Part shown: one piece after another, positions 23,433 through 35,946 of the stretch | Position numbering within the stretch: the first letter of the stretch is position 1 | Layout: every line of letters starts with the position of its first letter | Assembly (NCBI RefSeq): GCF_022201045.2 | Contig: NC_068560.1 | Coordinates: 35,117,001 to 35,181,000 of the forward strand | Length of the DNA: 64,000 bases | Source: Citrus sinensis | Taxonomy: Eukaryota > Streptophyta > Magnoliopsida > Sapindales > Rutaceae | Reading direction: 5' to 3' | Notes under the pieces: generated by a model | The model's input: only the letters and a program-made list of their open reading frames with translations | What the model was told of the DNA's origin: nothing | Databases searched by the model: none | Translations under genes and position numbers: made by a program

Positions 23433-25052
23433 TGTTTCTATGTTTAGGTTTATGCTTCTGTAAGGAGGTCTATGATTCTAAGTTCTGTTATATTTGTAAG
23501 TCATTGTTCTCCCATGTTCATGTAATTTGTTCATCTTGAATAAAATGCTGTTCATTACCACCAAAATGTTTAGGAAATTGAAGTTTCTTTTAAGCCCTTG
23601 AGCTGATCATGATTATTCAAGTTCTTACCGTTGTAGGTGAAAGCTAAGTGAACGGGAAGGGAACAAAGAAAATTCTCTGATTCTGCGCAGTTTTTAAAGT
23701 CTATGGGGGTAATTTTTACTTTCTTCCCCTGAGCTTTGGTTCTTTTGCACTTAGATGGCCAAAATTCATTTATTAATAAAGACTCCTTTACCATCGGTTA
23801 ATTTTGTGCTTGGCTGTTAGTTGAATTTAAAAAGACTGAAATGTCCCTAGTTGGATTTTCAAGAACCCACTGGTCTCATATATTTGGCGCAAAGATTATA
23901 ATCATAATATTACCATTATACCCCTTAAATTTGGATTATTTAGCTTAAAGAGACTAATCATTCTACATGAAAACATTTCAAATTGTCGAAATAACATTTT
24001 ATCAATTATTTAATTTAAGACTATTGAGGCATATCTTACACCCTTACATTATGGAATTAAAAACAATGATCATTAAGTGTTTTAAACTTCAGTTTTTCAA
24101 CTCTATATAACTACCATTAAGACTAAAAAAAATTTTATTTATACTTTCATGCATATTTCAGCCCTATTAAAACTCATTTAAAAAAGTATATCATGAATAT
24201 TATATGGCATAAATCAAATGCATAATCTACCATAACATAAGCTGAAATCATATACTTGCAAAATATTCAAAATGGCACATATTTTATGTTCAAAAATTTT
24301 TTCTCGATTTTATACTTTACAGTTCCATAAACATTATGAAAGTTGCATCAATGAAGAAAGAATGAAGCACTCACTTGACATTTACAAATAACTCACAGTA
24401 GTATTAATACACTCTAAATGGAGCCCAAAAAAAAAAAAAAAATTTGTTCAAAACTAACTTATTATTGATTTCAACATAGCAATTCAAGTCTTTCGGGTGT
24501 CGGCGAAATTCATAGTGGTACATGATGCAGGTTTGGTATTTCTTCTTTACTTCACACAAGTAATAAATATTATTTTGCTAGAAATGAAGTATTTTTTGGC
24601 CTTCTAAAGAGAGCTATCGGCTGAGCTTCATGAAAGAGAAACGAATGTTCACAAAACATGATTTTTTCATAATGATTTGACAATTCACTGTGCTCATGTC
24701 AATCAAAATGTGTAAAAGTTATGATTGTCAAATTAGATTACCAAATTGTCCATAACTAATCATATGAGAACTACCGTTTACATTCCGTAGGGGGGTCTTT
24801 ACTAATAAATGGATCTCGGTCATCTAAGTGCAAAAGGCCCAAAACTTAGGGGAGGAAAGTAAAAATTACCCAAAGTCTATCTGTGTATGTGGAGTGGACT
24901 TAACTGTTGTAATACTGATGGATAGCAGAAAATGGAAATTGATTGACAAATGAACTGCATACATGCAACGGAACTATATAAGCACTTAGTAAGGCTAAAA
25001 GAACAAAATTAAAGAGCTCTTCCAAGCATAAGATACAAACGGCACAAATGCT
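23433..25052. other. Region between STOP1 and PS1-like, mostly a MITE
   Basis: The first ~130 bp are STOP1 3' UTR with AATAAA at about 23538. Positions 23706-24871 are an inverted-repeat transposon relic described separately. The last ~170 bp hold the 3' end of the PS1-like gene. No protein gene. Confidence 0.6.
23697..24880. mobile_element. Non-autonomous Mutator-like element (TIR MITE) with 9-bp target duplication
   Basis: Arms of about 90 bp, from 23706 inward and from 24871 inward, are inverted copies. Shared blocks are GGGTAATTTTTACTTTC, CCCCT(G/A)AG, TTTTGCACTTAGATG and ATTTATTA(A/G)TAAAGAC. The element is bounded by AAAGTCTAT at 23697-23705 and again at 24872-24880, a 9-bp target duplication as Mutator-like elements make. 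The 1.0-kb core is AT-rich with no transposase. Arm identity of roughly 80-85% by eye suggests a fairly old insertion. Confidence 0.75.
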
Positions 25053-28000
25053 TTATCTGACTGAATTGATCCATGCATAATGAGAGTTATGCAGCAGAAT
25101 GAGCTTCAAGCCCTTTGCACCTTCTCCTCCCTTTGATGGCTTCTTCAAAGAATTGCGGTTATACTTCTCCCTCAAAACCACATCATCCAAGTAAGACCAA
25201 GTCCTCCCTCTAGGAGAGCTATCAGCCCACAGAAACCTCTCAGAGAAGGGATTCACCAGACTCTCCCGGAATTCCTGAGCAGTCTCACAGATCAAACCCT
25301 GAAACAAACATATCAATGAATGTTTATATTGTAATGCCAAAGACGGAAGCAGGAGAGAGAATGCATTAGGCAGAAATAAATAAATATTTACCTCTGCCAT
25401 GGCTTTGATCTTCATAGTGACATCATTACTAAGCAGGACTAAGCATCTGTCATTCTTCATCTTCCTGAATAATAGAGCACAATCTAGGATATGATCTTCT
25501 GATGTCGGCGAAACAATTTCTGTTAAAGTTGGACTCCCACAATGAAAACGCCCACTCCCTATGCTGAATTGAGACTGAGGAGAAGCAGGAGGGGTGGGTG
25601 CAATCGGTCTTCCCTCCTCCACTGAGCTCTGTATGTGAATCCACCACTTCGTTTTCACCATACACTCTTCAATCCATTCCAACAATGAGGAAACCTGAGA
25701 CTTTCTTCTGAACAGATTACCACGTTGTTTCAAACAATCAAGCTCTCTTATGACTGCACATTAACAGACAATCATTTGTAATTTTCAGTATAAAAAATTA
25801 CTTCCTGACAATTATAATCAGATAGATGCTTGAAATGAGGATAACTTTTATAATTTATTACCCATTCTTGGAATGACCAACTGAGTCCCCTTGAGACCTT
25901 GTAAAAGCTGCAATGACTTCCTTGATTCCTTGTCTAGAAGAGTACTGGTGTCCACTACCACTGTCCAGCCTCTCCTTCCCTCTCCAACAGATGAGGAATT
26001 AGTGATCTCTGTTGTTTGAGAAAAACTAAAAGAATTGATGCTTCTTGCTTCTGATCTCCTCTTGCCTGGGAAGTTCACAAGAGGTTGAAATGGCACCCTT
26101 TCTCCTGCTCTGGCTTTCATTAGCACCCACTCTTGTTCCAACTTCACTTGATTGCTGTAGAAGCCTCTCATTAATTTCTGTTCTCGATGAACTTTAAATG
26201 TCTGGTTCTCTTTATCTGAAGTAAGAGTCAAGTCTTCTGCTGGCTGGATATTGGGGCTAAAGATTACCTTTGATGAAGATTTTCTGCATGACTTGAACTG
26301 CTTTATTTCTTCTCGCTTACCCTTTCTTAGTAAGGACTTTGATACAAGAGTATTTGGGGTGAGATTCTCCTTCTCTGGAGTAAATATCTCTTCTTCCATC
26401 TCTTCTGAACCAGAGAAAAGAATATTTGATATGGATCTATTTTCTAAATCATCCAGGTTTGCCAAATCTACATCAGCATTTTTGCAATCCCCTTTTGTCT
26501 TTCCTCTGCTTCTACTTGTTTGAATCTGAAGAACACTAGCTGGTTTACCTCTTCTTGACCAAATGCTATTCAAGGCAGCCCTTTTATCTGATCTTACTGG
26601 AGAACTTTCTGAGTTTTCTAATGAAGATATTCCTGGTGCAAAGTGAGATTGCGGAGTCTGGCACTTATTGTTATCTGTAATCTCAGAGAATACTTCCCCA
26701 AATGGAAAAGATGAGTTCACAGATTCTGCCTCAAGAACACCAGAATCGAAGCTTGGGATTTCATTCTGTCTATGGCCTCTCCTTGATGCACTTTGGTTTT
26801 CAGCCTCATCATAAACTAAAGCTGCTGGATGGCAATGTTCATCAAAACATGCTGATTTCTGATTCACCACTGACTTCAAGTCTTGCTCCACCAAAGAGTT
26901 CCCTTTGTTTCCTATCTCAGAAAATGGTTTCAGAACAGCAAGAGATTGTAGTGTCTGATTTTCATTACTGAGTTGTTCAGATATGATCTCCGAAGGAATT
27001 TCCCGCAGCTCCAAAGACCAAACTTCTGGATTATCCTTCAGTTCATTTTCTTTTTGTAGAGGTCTTTGGTTTTCCTTTTCAAGTATTTTCCCCTTTTTAG
27101 CATCAGAATTTGAAGCAAATAGGTCCACAACAACATTCGGATTTTCCTTGGATACTCTTAATAAACCATCAGGATTTTCAATTTTAGATATATAATCTTT
27201 CACGGAATCGTGCCATGGGATCTGATTCTCTTTGCCAAGTTGTTGTTCTTCAGAGACTGAAAAATTATCCTCAACAGGCAAAGACAAGTCCACTGATTCT
27301 ATCCCAGAAGATGGGATTTCTCTCTTTGGTATTAACTCTGAAGTTTCATCAGAAAACAGTGAACAAATTCCGTCCAAAATAAAATCCAGAGAATGAATTG
27401 ATTTATCTTGAATTGCAGCAGAAATCTCATCCTGCACAGCATGAGAACTATAGTAACTCAACAAACGTCAGATAAAACATCCTGAAATATCTTTCTACAG
27501 TTTCGACTGTAAATTCTCACCTGACAATTTCTTATTTTTTCTCCCTCCACCATTGAGCCTTGCTGTTCAATTTGTTCGGTTTCAATCAACAAAGAATCCT
27601 TCTCCCCAAAAAAAAAAAAAAAATCAACAAAGAATCCTCATCCTAAAAGTCCACAGGAAAAGAAGAAAAAAGAATCAAGAGTATCTCCAGAACTTTAACT
27701 ATTTCAGTTTTTCCACTGCCAGCAAATCATTCACTTCGGCATTTTCATTCTCACCCTTTAACAACTCCAACAGAAAGAAAAGAGAAAAATTAAACCAATA
27801 CATTTTAACAAACACCTCAACTAAGCATGTGCTTACATCCATAATCCACCTAACATGTTTATTTTATTTCTTCTACTACCAATGAATTGACATGCTATTC
27901 TCATACTAAAACAATGAAACGGGATCAAAACAGTTAAAAAAGAAGCAAAACATCAAAGACAAATCAATAAATAAACACCAGATGGGCATTCTTCATTTTC

Positions 28001-28655
28001 ACTGACAAAGCCATTAATTCTCACCTGTTGTAATCGCATTTCGTTTCTTTCTTCAAGACCTTGATTTTCAACTTCTTCCAAGTCCATTGGCGAAACAAAC
28101 GGGTTATTCATATCATAAGCCTGACTAAAAGGAACCCAATGCAGCCTATAAACCCTAGTTGACCCACCAATCTTTAATGTATCACCTTCATCCATCTCCA
28201 CAGGAACTCCTGGTTCAATCTTTTTCTCCGAAACCCATGTCCCGTGCACTGCAAAAAGCCAACGAATTTAATAAAGAAATCAAGAAAAAGCCAAAAAAAA
28301 AACACATAACTTGACAAACCATTCCCATAGGAAAAGAACCATAACTTGACAAAAAGGTAGTAACAAAAGCGAAAATTAAGCAGTTACCAGATGATAAATC
28401 GATGACAGAGAGCTTCAGCGAAGAGGGATTAGATTGAATCTGGAGGTGAAATCTACTGATACTGGGGTGAGTCAACATAACGTGACAATCAGGGTGGCGA
28501 CCGACGATCAAGATTTCTTGATCAGGGGTTTCTTCATTTCCAACGGACGGCGGTGATGGTGGATTGTTGATGAGGAAGATGTTCTTGAGAATGGCACCGT
28601 TCTTTATGACTGTAAAAACTGGGATTTTGCTCTCTTCTTCTTTCTTGTCAGCCAT
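25053..28655 (-). CDS. PS1: PARALLEL SPINDLE 1-like protein (FHA + PINc domains)
   Basis: Six exons on the minus strand: 28655-28388, 28248-28025, 27601-27521, 27431-25862, 25753-25392 and 25298-25053, encoding 916 residues with consistent phases. PS1 controls spindle orientation in male meiosis II; loss gives diploid pollen in Arabidopsis (At1g34355). An FHA domain (about 25-130) shows VGRHPDCHV, SISRFHL and HGTWV, the phosphothreonine-binding signature. A long acidic, low-complexity middle follows (about 165-710). The C-terminal PINc nuclease-like domain (about 715-900) keeps the acidic residues in VVVDTS, IRELDCLK, EDHILDCAL and LLSNDVTMK. I recall Arabidopsis PS1 as longer, the difference being in the middle. 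Exon 3 has an unusual 3' splice site built from a poly-A insertion (27601-27623); with either AG of its GAGAAG acceptor the frame stays open. Confidence 0.85.
27584..27638. repeat. Retroposition scar: 15-bp duplication around a 23-bp poly-A insert
   Basis: TCAACAAAGAATCCT ends at 27600 and is repeated exactly at 27624-27638. Between them lie TCTCCCC and sixteen A residues. A target-site duplication around a poly-A tail is the mark of LINE-type retroposition; here almost nothing but the tail was inserted, as in an extremely 5'-truncated LINE/SINE copy. It sits at the start of exon 3 of the PS1-like gene. Confidence 0.7.
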
Positions 28656-28953
28656 TTAAGAATCTAACTGAGCTTTTGCCGTTTCTTGAAGATGTGGGGG
28701 TTTTTCGAAGAAACGAGCAAGAAATGCTATTAATGGGTTTTCAATAATTGTCAGGGATTCTTGGTTTTTATTTTTTGTAAGAGGGACTTTGAATATTTGA
28801 AAAGGTGACCGTTGCAAATCTTCTTATTATAACGGCCTTTTTTCTCTGCCCAGTCGTTCGTTTGCAAACGATTTATTTATTTATTATTATTATTATAATA
28901 TATTTTGTATAGGTAATGCAGGATGATGAAAAAGCAGTCTGGTAGTGGGTGAG
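28656..28953. other. 5' region of the PS1-like gene
   Basis: Leader and promoter of the minus-strand PS1-like gene, with an ATT-repeat run near 28875-28905. The retrotransposon insertion begins at 28954, so at most 298 bp of original proximal promoter separate it from the ATG. The GTGAG target duplication is at 28949-28953. Confidence 0.5.
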
Positions 28954-29214
28954 TGTAACGACCTTTTCTTTTTTGGCAATATTTTATTTTGGGATTATTT
29001 CCATTAGCTATTTTTTAGGTGTTTTGAATTACTGTTTTTGTTATTTAAAATTGTTTGGAGTGTTTTCTTCCGGAAATAGTGGCTTAATCAATGTGGGCTC
29101 TTTGGCTCTAACTTTTAAAGAAGCGGGTTGGCTGCTGTAAAGGGGGAGAAAAGTTATCAATAAAAAATCAGATTTTTTATGTCAAATTAGTGTTTCTTCT
29201 TCCTGGCTGTTTCA
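28954..29214 (+). repeat. 5' LTR of the chromovirus
   Basis: 261 bp, starting TGTAACGACC and ending GGCTGTTTCA, about 96.5% identical to the 3' copy by eye. GTGAG precedes it. Confidence 0.95.
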
Positions 29215-32200
29215 TTGGTATCAGAGCAGCGAACTGGCACCGTAAAAATGGCGGAGGGAACTAGAGCACACGATCAGTGACGTCTAGAAGAATCGGTACA
29301 ACAATTGCAAGAGGCTTCTAACCAACAGGTAATGGAATTGAAGGAGTTTTCTCAGATGATGGCAGCGATCAGTCTTAAACTTGATCAAATGATGGGCACA
29401 TCAGGGGCTTCAGGAACAAGATCGGAAGGTGGGAGTAGTATTCCCACAAAGCCAAGAACCGGGTCGAACCCTGGTATGTATAACTTACAGATGAGATTTT
29501 CAAAATTGAATTTTCCAACATTTGAGGGAGAAAATCCTAGTGGTTGGGTCTACAAGTGTGAACGGTTTTTCAAATACAATGGGGTGGAAGAATCTGATAT
29601 GGTGGGATTGGCAACCATTCATTTGGAAGGAAAAGCGTTAGAATGGTTCCAAGGATATGAGGTGGCTGTTGCAGAACCTAGTTGGAGGCAATTTTCTACG
29701 GATTTAATGGCGCGGTTCGATCCGGGTACATATGATAACCCGGTTGGACAGCTCAGTAAGTTAAGGCAGACTTCAACAGTAAGGCTTTACCAAGAACAAT
29801 TTGAAGCATTGGTGGCCAGAACTCGAGGATTACCGGAAGATTTTTTTGTGCAATGCTTTGTGAGCAGATTGAAAGATGCGATAAAGAATCGGGTAGCCAT
29901 GTTTCAGCCGAAAACGCTAATTCAAGCAGTTGGATTAGCCTTGTTACAAGAGAGTACCTTGGAGGCAATGATCAAAGAAGCCAAGGCTTCAACAAGGACA
30001 ATGTCCTCCCATGTAATCCCTACAGCAGAATCGAAACGCAATTCTATGGGGCAAATTCCTCCAATCAAAAGAATATTTGCTGCAGAAATGCAAGAGAGGA
30101 GGGCTAAGAAGTTGTGCTACTACTGCGACGAGAAGTTTGAACCAAGGCACAAATTTAAACAGCGGCAGATTTACTTGTTGGAAGGAGAAGACGATGAAGA
30201 ACTCAGTGATGAAGGCAACAAAATTGGGGATGATGAAGAGGATCATTTGGTGTCTCTCCATGCTATGTTTGGGGCTGTCTCTCATCAAACTATGAGGATT
30301 AAATGAAATATAAAGAAGAAGGGAATTATCATCTTAATTGATTCTGGTAGTACTCATAATTTCTTGGATGTGTCGGTGGCCAAGCGGACAGGATGTGAAG
30401 TACAGCAAGATAAACCATTAATGGTGGCAGTGGCTAATGGCTCCAAAATTGCTAGTGCTGCAACGTGCAAGAAATTGGTCTGGAGTATGCAAGGGAGAGA
30501 GTTCAGAGCAGATACGAGACTGATTCCGTTGGGGGGATGCGATATGGTATTAGGAATTCAATGGTTATCTCAATTAGGTCCAATATTGTGGGATTTCAAG
30601 AATTTATGGATGGAGTTCAAGTGGGAAGGAAGAAGAATGGTGTTAAGGGGTTCTACGGCGGGGCCCTTGAAGCTAGTTTCGGCAGTCCATATGCAAAAGG
30701 ATCTTAAACAAGTTCCTCAAGTTGCTGCTGCCCATATCTTTTCACTTTTATTAGAGCCATGTATTAACTCTACTACTACAGAAATTATTACAGATGAACC
30801 AGCAGAGTTGCAACATTTATTAAAAAAATATCACGGCATATTTATGGAACCAAAAGGTTTGCCACCACCTAGGGCTCAAGATCATCGAATTCCCTTGTTA
30901 CCTGATAGTGTTCCTCCAAATATAAGACCCTACAGGTATCCATATGTACAGAAGGCAGAGATTGAACGAATGATTAAGGAGTTGCTCGCGGCGGGGAGTA
31001 TACAAAGGAGTGTAAGTCCATTTTCTTCTCCGATTCTCTTAGTTAAAAATAAGGATGACACTTGGCGCATGTGTGTGGATTATCGTGCCCTTAATTCTAT
31101 CACTATTAAGGATAAATTTTCCATACCTGTTATTGATGAGCTGCTGGACGAGTTACATGGAGCTAAGTTTTTCTCTAAGCTGGATTTGCGGTCAGGATAC
31201 CACCAGATTAAGGTACACCCAAATGACATCTTGAAAACCGCCTTTAGAACTCATGAAGGGCACTATGAATTCTTGGTCATGCATTTCGGTCTTACGAATG
31301 CTCCATCAACGTTCCAAAGCCTTATGAATGAAATTTTTCAGCCATTCCTGAGGAAATTTGTGCTGGTATTTTTTGATGATATCTTATTATATAGTAAAAA
31401 TTGGGTTGAACACATGACGCAATTGGAGTTAGTACTGGAGACGCTTCTCAAAAATCATCTTTTTGTCAAAAAATCAAAGTGTTCTTTTGGCAAAGAACAA
31501 GTAGAATATTTGGGACATTTGATTTCTGAGCAAGGAGTTGCTACTGACCCTGCAAAGATTGAAAGCATGAAGTGTTGGCCATATCCCAACTCGCTGAAGG
31601 CGTTGCGTGGGTTTTTGGGTCTCACTGGGTACTACAGGAGGTTTATAAAAGATTATGGGGCCCTTAACAGATTTGCTTAAAAAGGATAATTTTTTATGGA
31701 ATCATACTGCGGAAAAAGCTTTTAATAACTTGAAGTCAGCAATGTGCACAGCACCTGTTTTAGCCATGCCCGATTTCCAAAAAACCTTTGTTCTTGAATG
31801 TGATGCATCAGGGGAAGGCATAGGAGCAGTGCTTTCGCAGGAAGGCAGACCCATATCATATTTGAGTAAGGCACTGTCACCAAAAAACTTGGGCTTGTCT
31901 GCTTATGAAAAGGAAATGTTGGCAGTAGTGTTCGCAGTGCAAAAATGGCGGCCTTACTTACTAGGGAAGCATTTCAAGGTTATTACTGATCATTTCAGCT
32001 TGAAATACATGTTGGAGCAGTGCATATCAACACCTATGCAGCAGAAATGGCTTACTAAGTTAATTGGTTATGATTTTGAAATTATTTTCCGAAGTGGAAG
32101 ATAAAATAAAGCGGCTGATGCCTTATCTCGGCTACAGGAATCCACTGAGAATGCGATGGTAATGGCGATCTCCCTTCCTATAGGTGTGTGGGTGGAACAA

Positions 32201-33642
32201 CTCAAACAAGAATGGCAACATGATCCAAAAATTCAGAAATTGATTCAAGAAATAGTTACCAACAGTGCTCGACATTCTAAATTTACTTGGGAAAACCATT
32301 TACTCAAGTATAAGGGAAGACTTTGGGTTGGCAAACATTCAGTTTTGAAGCAGCTAATTATTTCTGAGGCTCATGGTGGAACAGAAGGCGGGCATTCGGG
32401 GGTTAGAAAAACCTTATACAGAGTTAAACGGTCTTTTTATTGGAAAAGGATGTGAAGGGAAATTTGTTCCTTTGTGGCAGCTTGTGATAATTGCCAACGA
32501 AATAAACATGAAAATGTGTTATCCCCAGGTCTGTTGCAGCCTTTACCAATTCCTGAGCATAATTGGACTGATATCTCTATGGATTTCATAGAAGGACTGC
32601 CAAAGTCTAGTGGTAAGCAAATTATTTTTGTGGTGGTGGATAGGCTGAGTAAGTATGCACACTTCATGCCCTTAAGTCATCCATACACTGCTCTTGATGT
32701 TGCACAACTTTTTCTAGATAATGTGTATAAGTTGCATGGCTTGCCAAATTCTAGTGTCAGTGACCGAGATAAAGTCTTCACTAGTACTTTTTGGCAAAGT
32801 CTGTTTTCATTGTTGAATGTGAACTTGTTGATGAGCACTGCATACCACCCGCAAACCGACAGTCAGACTGAAGTGGTTAACAAGTGCTTAGAACAATATT
32901 TGCGATGCATGGCAGGTGATAGGCCGAAAAAATGGGTGAAATGGCTCCCTTTGGCTGAATGGTGGTATAATACTTCTTATCATTTATCAACTCGAATGAC
33001 ACCGTTCGAAGCTGTTTATGGTAGGCCACCTCCTTCGTATATTGCTTATATTCCTGGTACATCTACCGTAGCAACTGTTAATTTGAGCTTAAATGATAGG
33101 GATGCTATGATACGTCTGTTGAAAGCCAATTTGGTGGATGCACAAGCTCGAATGAAGCTATATGCTGATAAGAAGAAATCCGAGAGGAAATTTGAGGTGG
33201 GAGACATGGTATTTCTATGGTTACAGCCTTATAAACAAGTAAGCTTGTCAATTCACAGCAATAGGAAGTTGTCTCCGAGATTCTATGGGCCTTATAAGGT
33301 TATACAAAAGATTGGACAGGTTGCCTATAAGTTAGAGTTGCCTATAGAGTCTAAAATTCATCCTGTCTTTCATGTTTCGTGTTTAAAGAAAAAGGTTGGA
33401 GAGGCTGTCACTCCGATTACAGAGTTACCAACAATACGGGAAGACGGGCACCTACAGTTAGTACCTGATTCTGTTTTGGACAGGAGAGTAGTCCAGCGAA
33501 GCAATCGTCCGTGCGTGCAGTGGTTGGTTCAGTGGTCTAACTCCTTTCCCGAAGATGCAACTTGGGAGGATGCAGTTAAGATTCAGGAGAAGTTTCCTTG
33601 GTTCAAGCCTTGAGGTCAAGGCTTTTATAAAGGGGGAGAGAA

Positions 33643-33903
33643 TGTAACGACCTTTTATTTTTTGACAATATTTTATTTTGGGATTATTTCCATTAGCTAT
33701 TTTTTAGGTGTTTTGAATTACTGTTTTTGTTATTTAAAATTGCTTGGAGTGTTTTCTTCCGGAAATAGTGGCTTAATCAATGTGGGCTCTTTGGCTCTGA
33801 CTTTTAAAGAAGCGGGTTGGCTACTGTAAAGGGGGAGAAAAGTTATCAATAAAAAATTAAATTTTTTTTGTCAAATTAGTGTTTCTGCTTCCTGGCTGTT
33901 TCA
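33643..33903 (+). repeat. 3' LTR of the chromovirus
   Basis: 261 bp, the same ends as the 5' LTR. GTGAG follows at 33904-33908 and runs into a short GT repeat, so the 3' target duplication is partly merged with a microsatellite. Confidence 0.95.
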
Positions 33904-33908
33904 GTGAG

Positions 33909-34512
33909 TGTGTGTGTGTTAATTACTTTTTTGATTATGGATTTTTACTATTTACTAAATATCATATGTTTAATTCTGCTGAATCTATGCATAACTTGGT
34001 TGGGTGCTTCTCCGTTCACAAAACACATTATTTGTCACCCCTAAGGTCTTATTAACTATAGTGCCCATATTGTTATGTCAGCGCATGAATTATCGCCACG
34101 GCGTCAGTTTATCATCAATGGCATTACGAGAAACACATTCACTTAAAGATCAAAATTTGGAAAAGAGAAGAAAATATATGCGAGAGAGTGGGGACTCTCA
34201 TTCCTCAAAATAATAAAAAAAGAGTAATCAATTGCAGAAAGATCTACTCAAAATCACGGCATGTTGCCAAAAATAAACCATAAAATTTACACTGTTGATA
34301 GCTTGAGGGGAAAATTGAAGGAAATAAAACTATAAACCTATCCACCATCTAATTGTATTGCGACGATACATTTTCCAAAATTTCTTATCATAACAAAAAT
34401 ATAAAGGACAAAAAAAAAAAAAACAAAAAACAACCACACGGGATCCCATAATGAATACGGCTCACAAACATGAAAAGTGCCCAGCTCAACAATGCTGCAA
34501 AGGAAAGGATTA
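33909..34512. other. Intergenic region between the retrotransposon and TMEM18-like
   Basis: AT-rich DNA with an A-rich run near 34410-34425, presumably the 3' UTR of the minus-strand TMEM18-like gene. No gene seen. Confidence 0.5.
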
Positions 34513-35946
34513 CTAATCTTCCTTGTTACGTGAAATCCTAGCACGGTGTCTTAGCTCAGCTTTCTTCCACCTAACGATCAAGGAACATAGAGAAAAGAGG
34601 GTGTTCACCTGAAAGAAAAAACCAAGTGTTCAGATAAAATCAACCACTCAAAAGTGTTGAAAAGAAAGAAAAAGAAAATGGTGAGCAGGATGACATTTGC
34701 TGACTAACCAATATAATGATTGCAATGAAAAGAAGTGGCCCAGACCAGAGAGCTGACAGGAAAATCCCATGCGAATCAAAATAGTTTTGAGTTGCAAAGC
34801 GCTTCCAGTTACTACCAAGTACCCGATTGAGATTCTCAGCAAAATACACACCAGCCACTACAAGAAAACATTGCCTAAATAGCATCAGATTATCATAAAG
34901 CATCCAAAAATCCAAAAATTTCAACATGAATACTCATATTTAAATGCTTCTTTGTAGAATTAAACGAGAAGTATAAAAAAACATGTATTATTTGCACAGA
35001 GGTGCTCAGAATACAATCACCCATTACACACAGAGAATGTGCAATTGGCAACCAATACTTGCAAATGATTTGGAAACCAAATACTCATAAAGCTTCAGAT
35101 GGACATAAAATAGCAAAACAACAAGTTATATAAGTGCAAGAAGGCTTTACATTTCATAGCTAGTTGTATCAATTTAGAACTATTGCAAATGATACATACC
35201 CTAAAAACCACACTAACAGAAACAAAAATCAAATCCATGCTATTTTTTTTTAAAAAAAAAGAATTCAACTAGTGGGAAAGCCTAGTAAATCGATATTCCC
35301 AGAAGTTCAAACACCTAGCAGGCAAAGCTACAATTACGTCAAAAAAGAAACTAAAATGCTTTGTAAGTTCAAATGAAACTAATTAGAAAGTTCATATATC
35401 AAACAAACACAATGCAAGGCATCTTGATCTTCAAATCTTCAAATTTAATTAGTGGGACAAACATTTGAGAATCTGAACTACTGGGGATCAATCATTAAGA
35501 ATTGCATAAGCAATAAAACAAAGAAAAAACACTTACAAGCAAGAAGGAACAAATACATTTGGATATTGAGATTTTTTCTCGAGGATATGGCTACTACAAG
35601 CAACACAAAATGAAATGCCATTAAACCCATTAACCAAGGCTCCTGTAAAATAAAATGCCAACCCCAGAAAGCGAGGGGAAGGAAAAAAGAAAAAGAAAAA
35701 GAAATTAGAAACTTGCATCAGAAAAAGAAAATCATTAAAAGTTAAACCCATATTATAGATAAGTTAAATTCAAACATAGAAAGGGGTATCGGTACGGATG
35801 GGTACCTTCCAGTCGATGGCGTGAAAGAAACCAATGAAGTTATCCAAAGCGGGTCGGAGTCCGGTGCGGAGCTCCGCGGAGAGTTTCTGAACCAGATCCG
35901 CCATTTGATCCATGTGGGCCTCCGCAGCTGATCTAAGCTCCTCCAT
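34513..35946 (-). CDS. TMEM18-like small membrane protein
   Basis: Four exons on the minus strand: 35946-35806, 35642-35537, 34857-34709 and 34608-34513, giving 163 residues, the usual length of the TMEM18 family. Animal TMEM18 sits at the nuclear envelope. The protein begins with an amphipathic, acidic stretch (MEELRSAAEAHMDQMADL). It then has three hydrophobic segments: WLMGLMAFHFVLLVVAI, IQMYLFLLALAGVYFA, and the region spanning SALWSGPLLFIAIIILV into VNTLFSLCSLIV. The family signature NLN...FATQNYFDSHGIFLS lies in between. The C-terminus is strongly basic (RWKKAELRHRARISRNKED). In Arabidopsis I recall At1g34350, next to PS1, as here. Plant function is not established. Confidence 0.88.

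Larger units (their letters stand above)
28954..33903 (+). mobile_element. Ty3/gypsy chromovirus LTR retrotransposon, about 5 kb
   Basis: Two 261-bp LTRs (28954-29214, 33643-33903), both TG...CA, flanked by a GTGAG target duplication. A primer-binding site complementary to initiator tRNA-Met (TGGTATCAGAGC, 29216-29227) follows the 5' LTR and a purine tract (AAAGGGGGAGAGAA) precedes the 3' LTR. Parts in order: gag (about 29.3-30.3 kb); then protease, reverse transcriptase, RNase H, H2C2 zinc finger and DDE integrase, ending in a chromodomain (about 30.3-33.6 kb). The order RT before integrase and the terminal chromodomain place it in Ty3/gypsy chromoviruses. Short LTRs and small size suggest the Reina-like group. 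The coding region looks broken, with about three interruptions. The LTRs differ at about 9 of 261 sites, which suggests an insertion about 1-3 million years old at usual plant rates. Confidence 0.95.

Noticed and set aside
27501-27885. Forward frame of 110 residues crossing the poly-A insert
   Set aside because: It is antisense to the PS1-like gene and runs through the poly-A tract and an intron.
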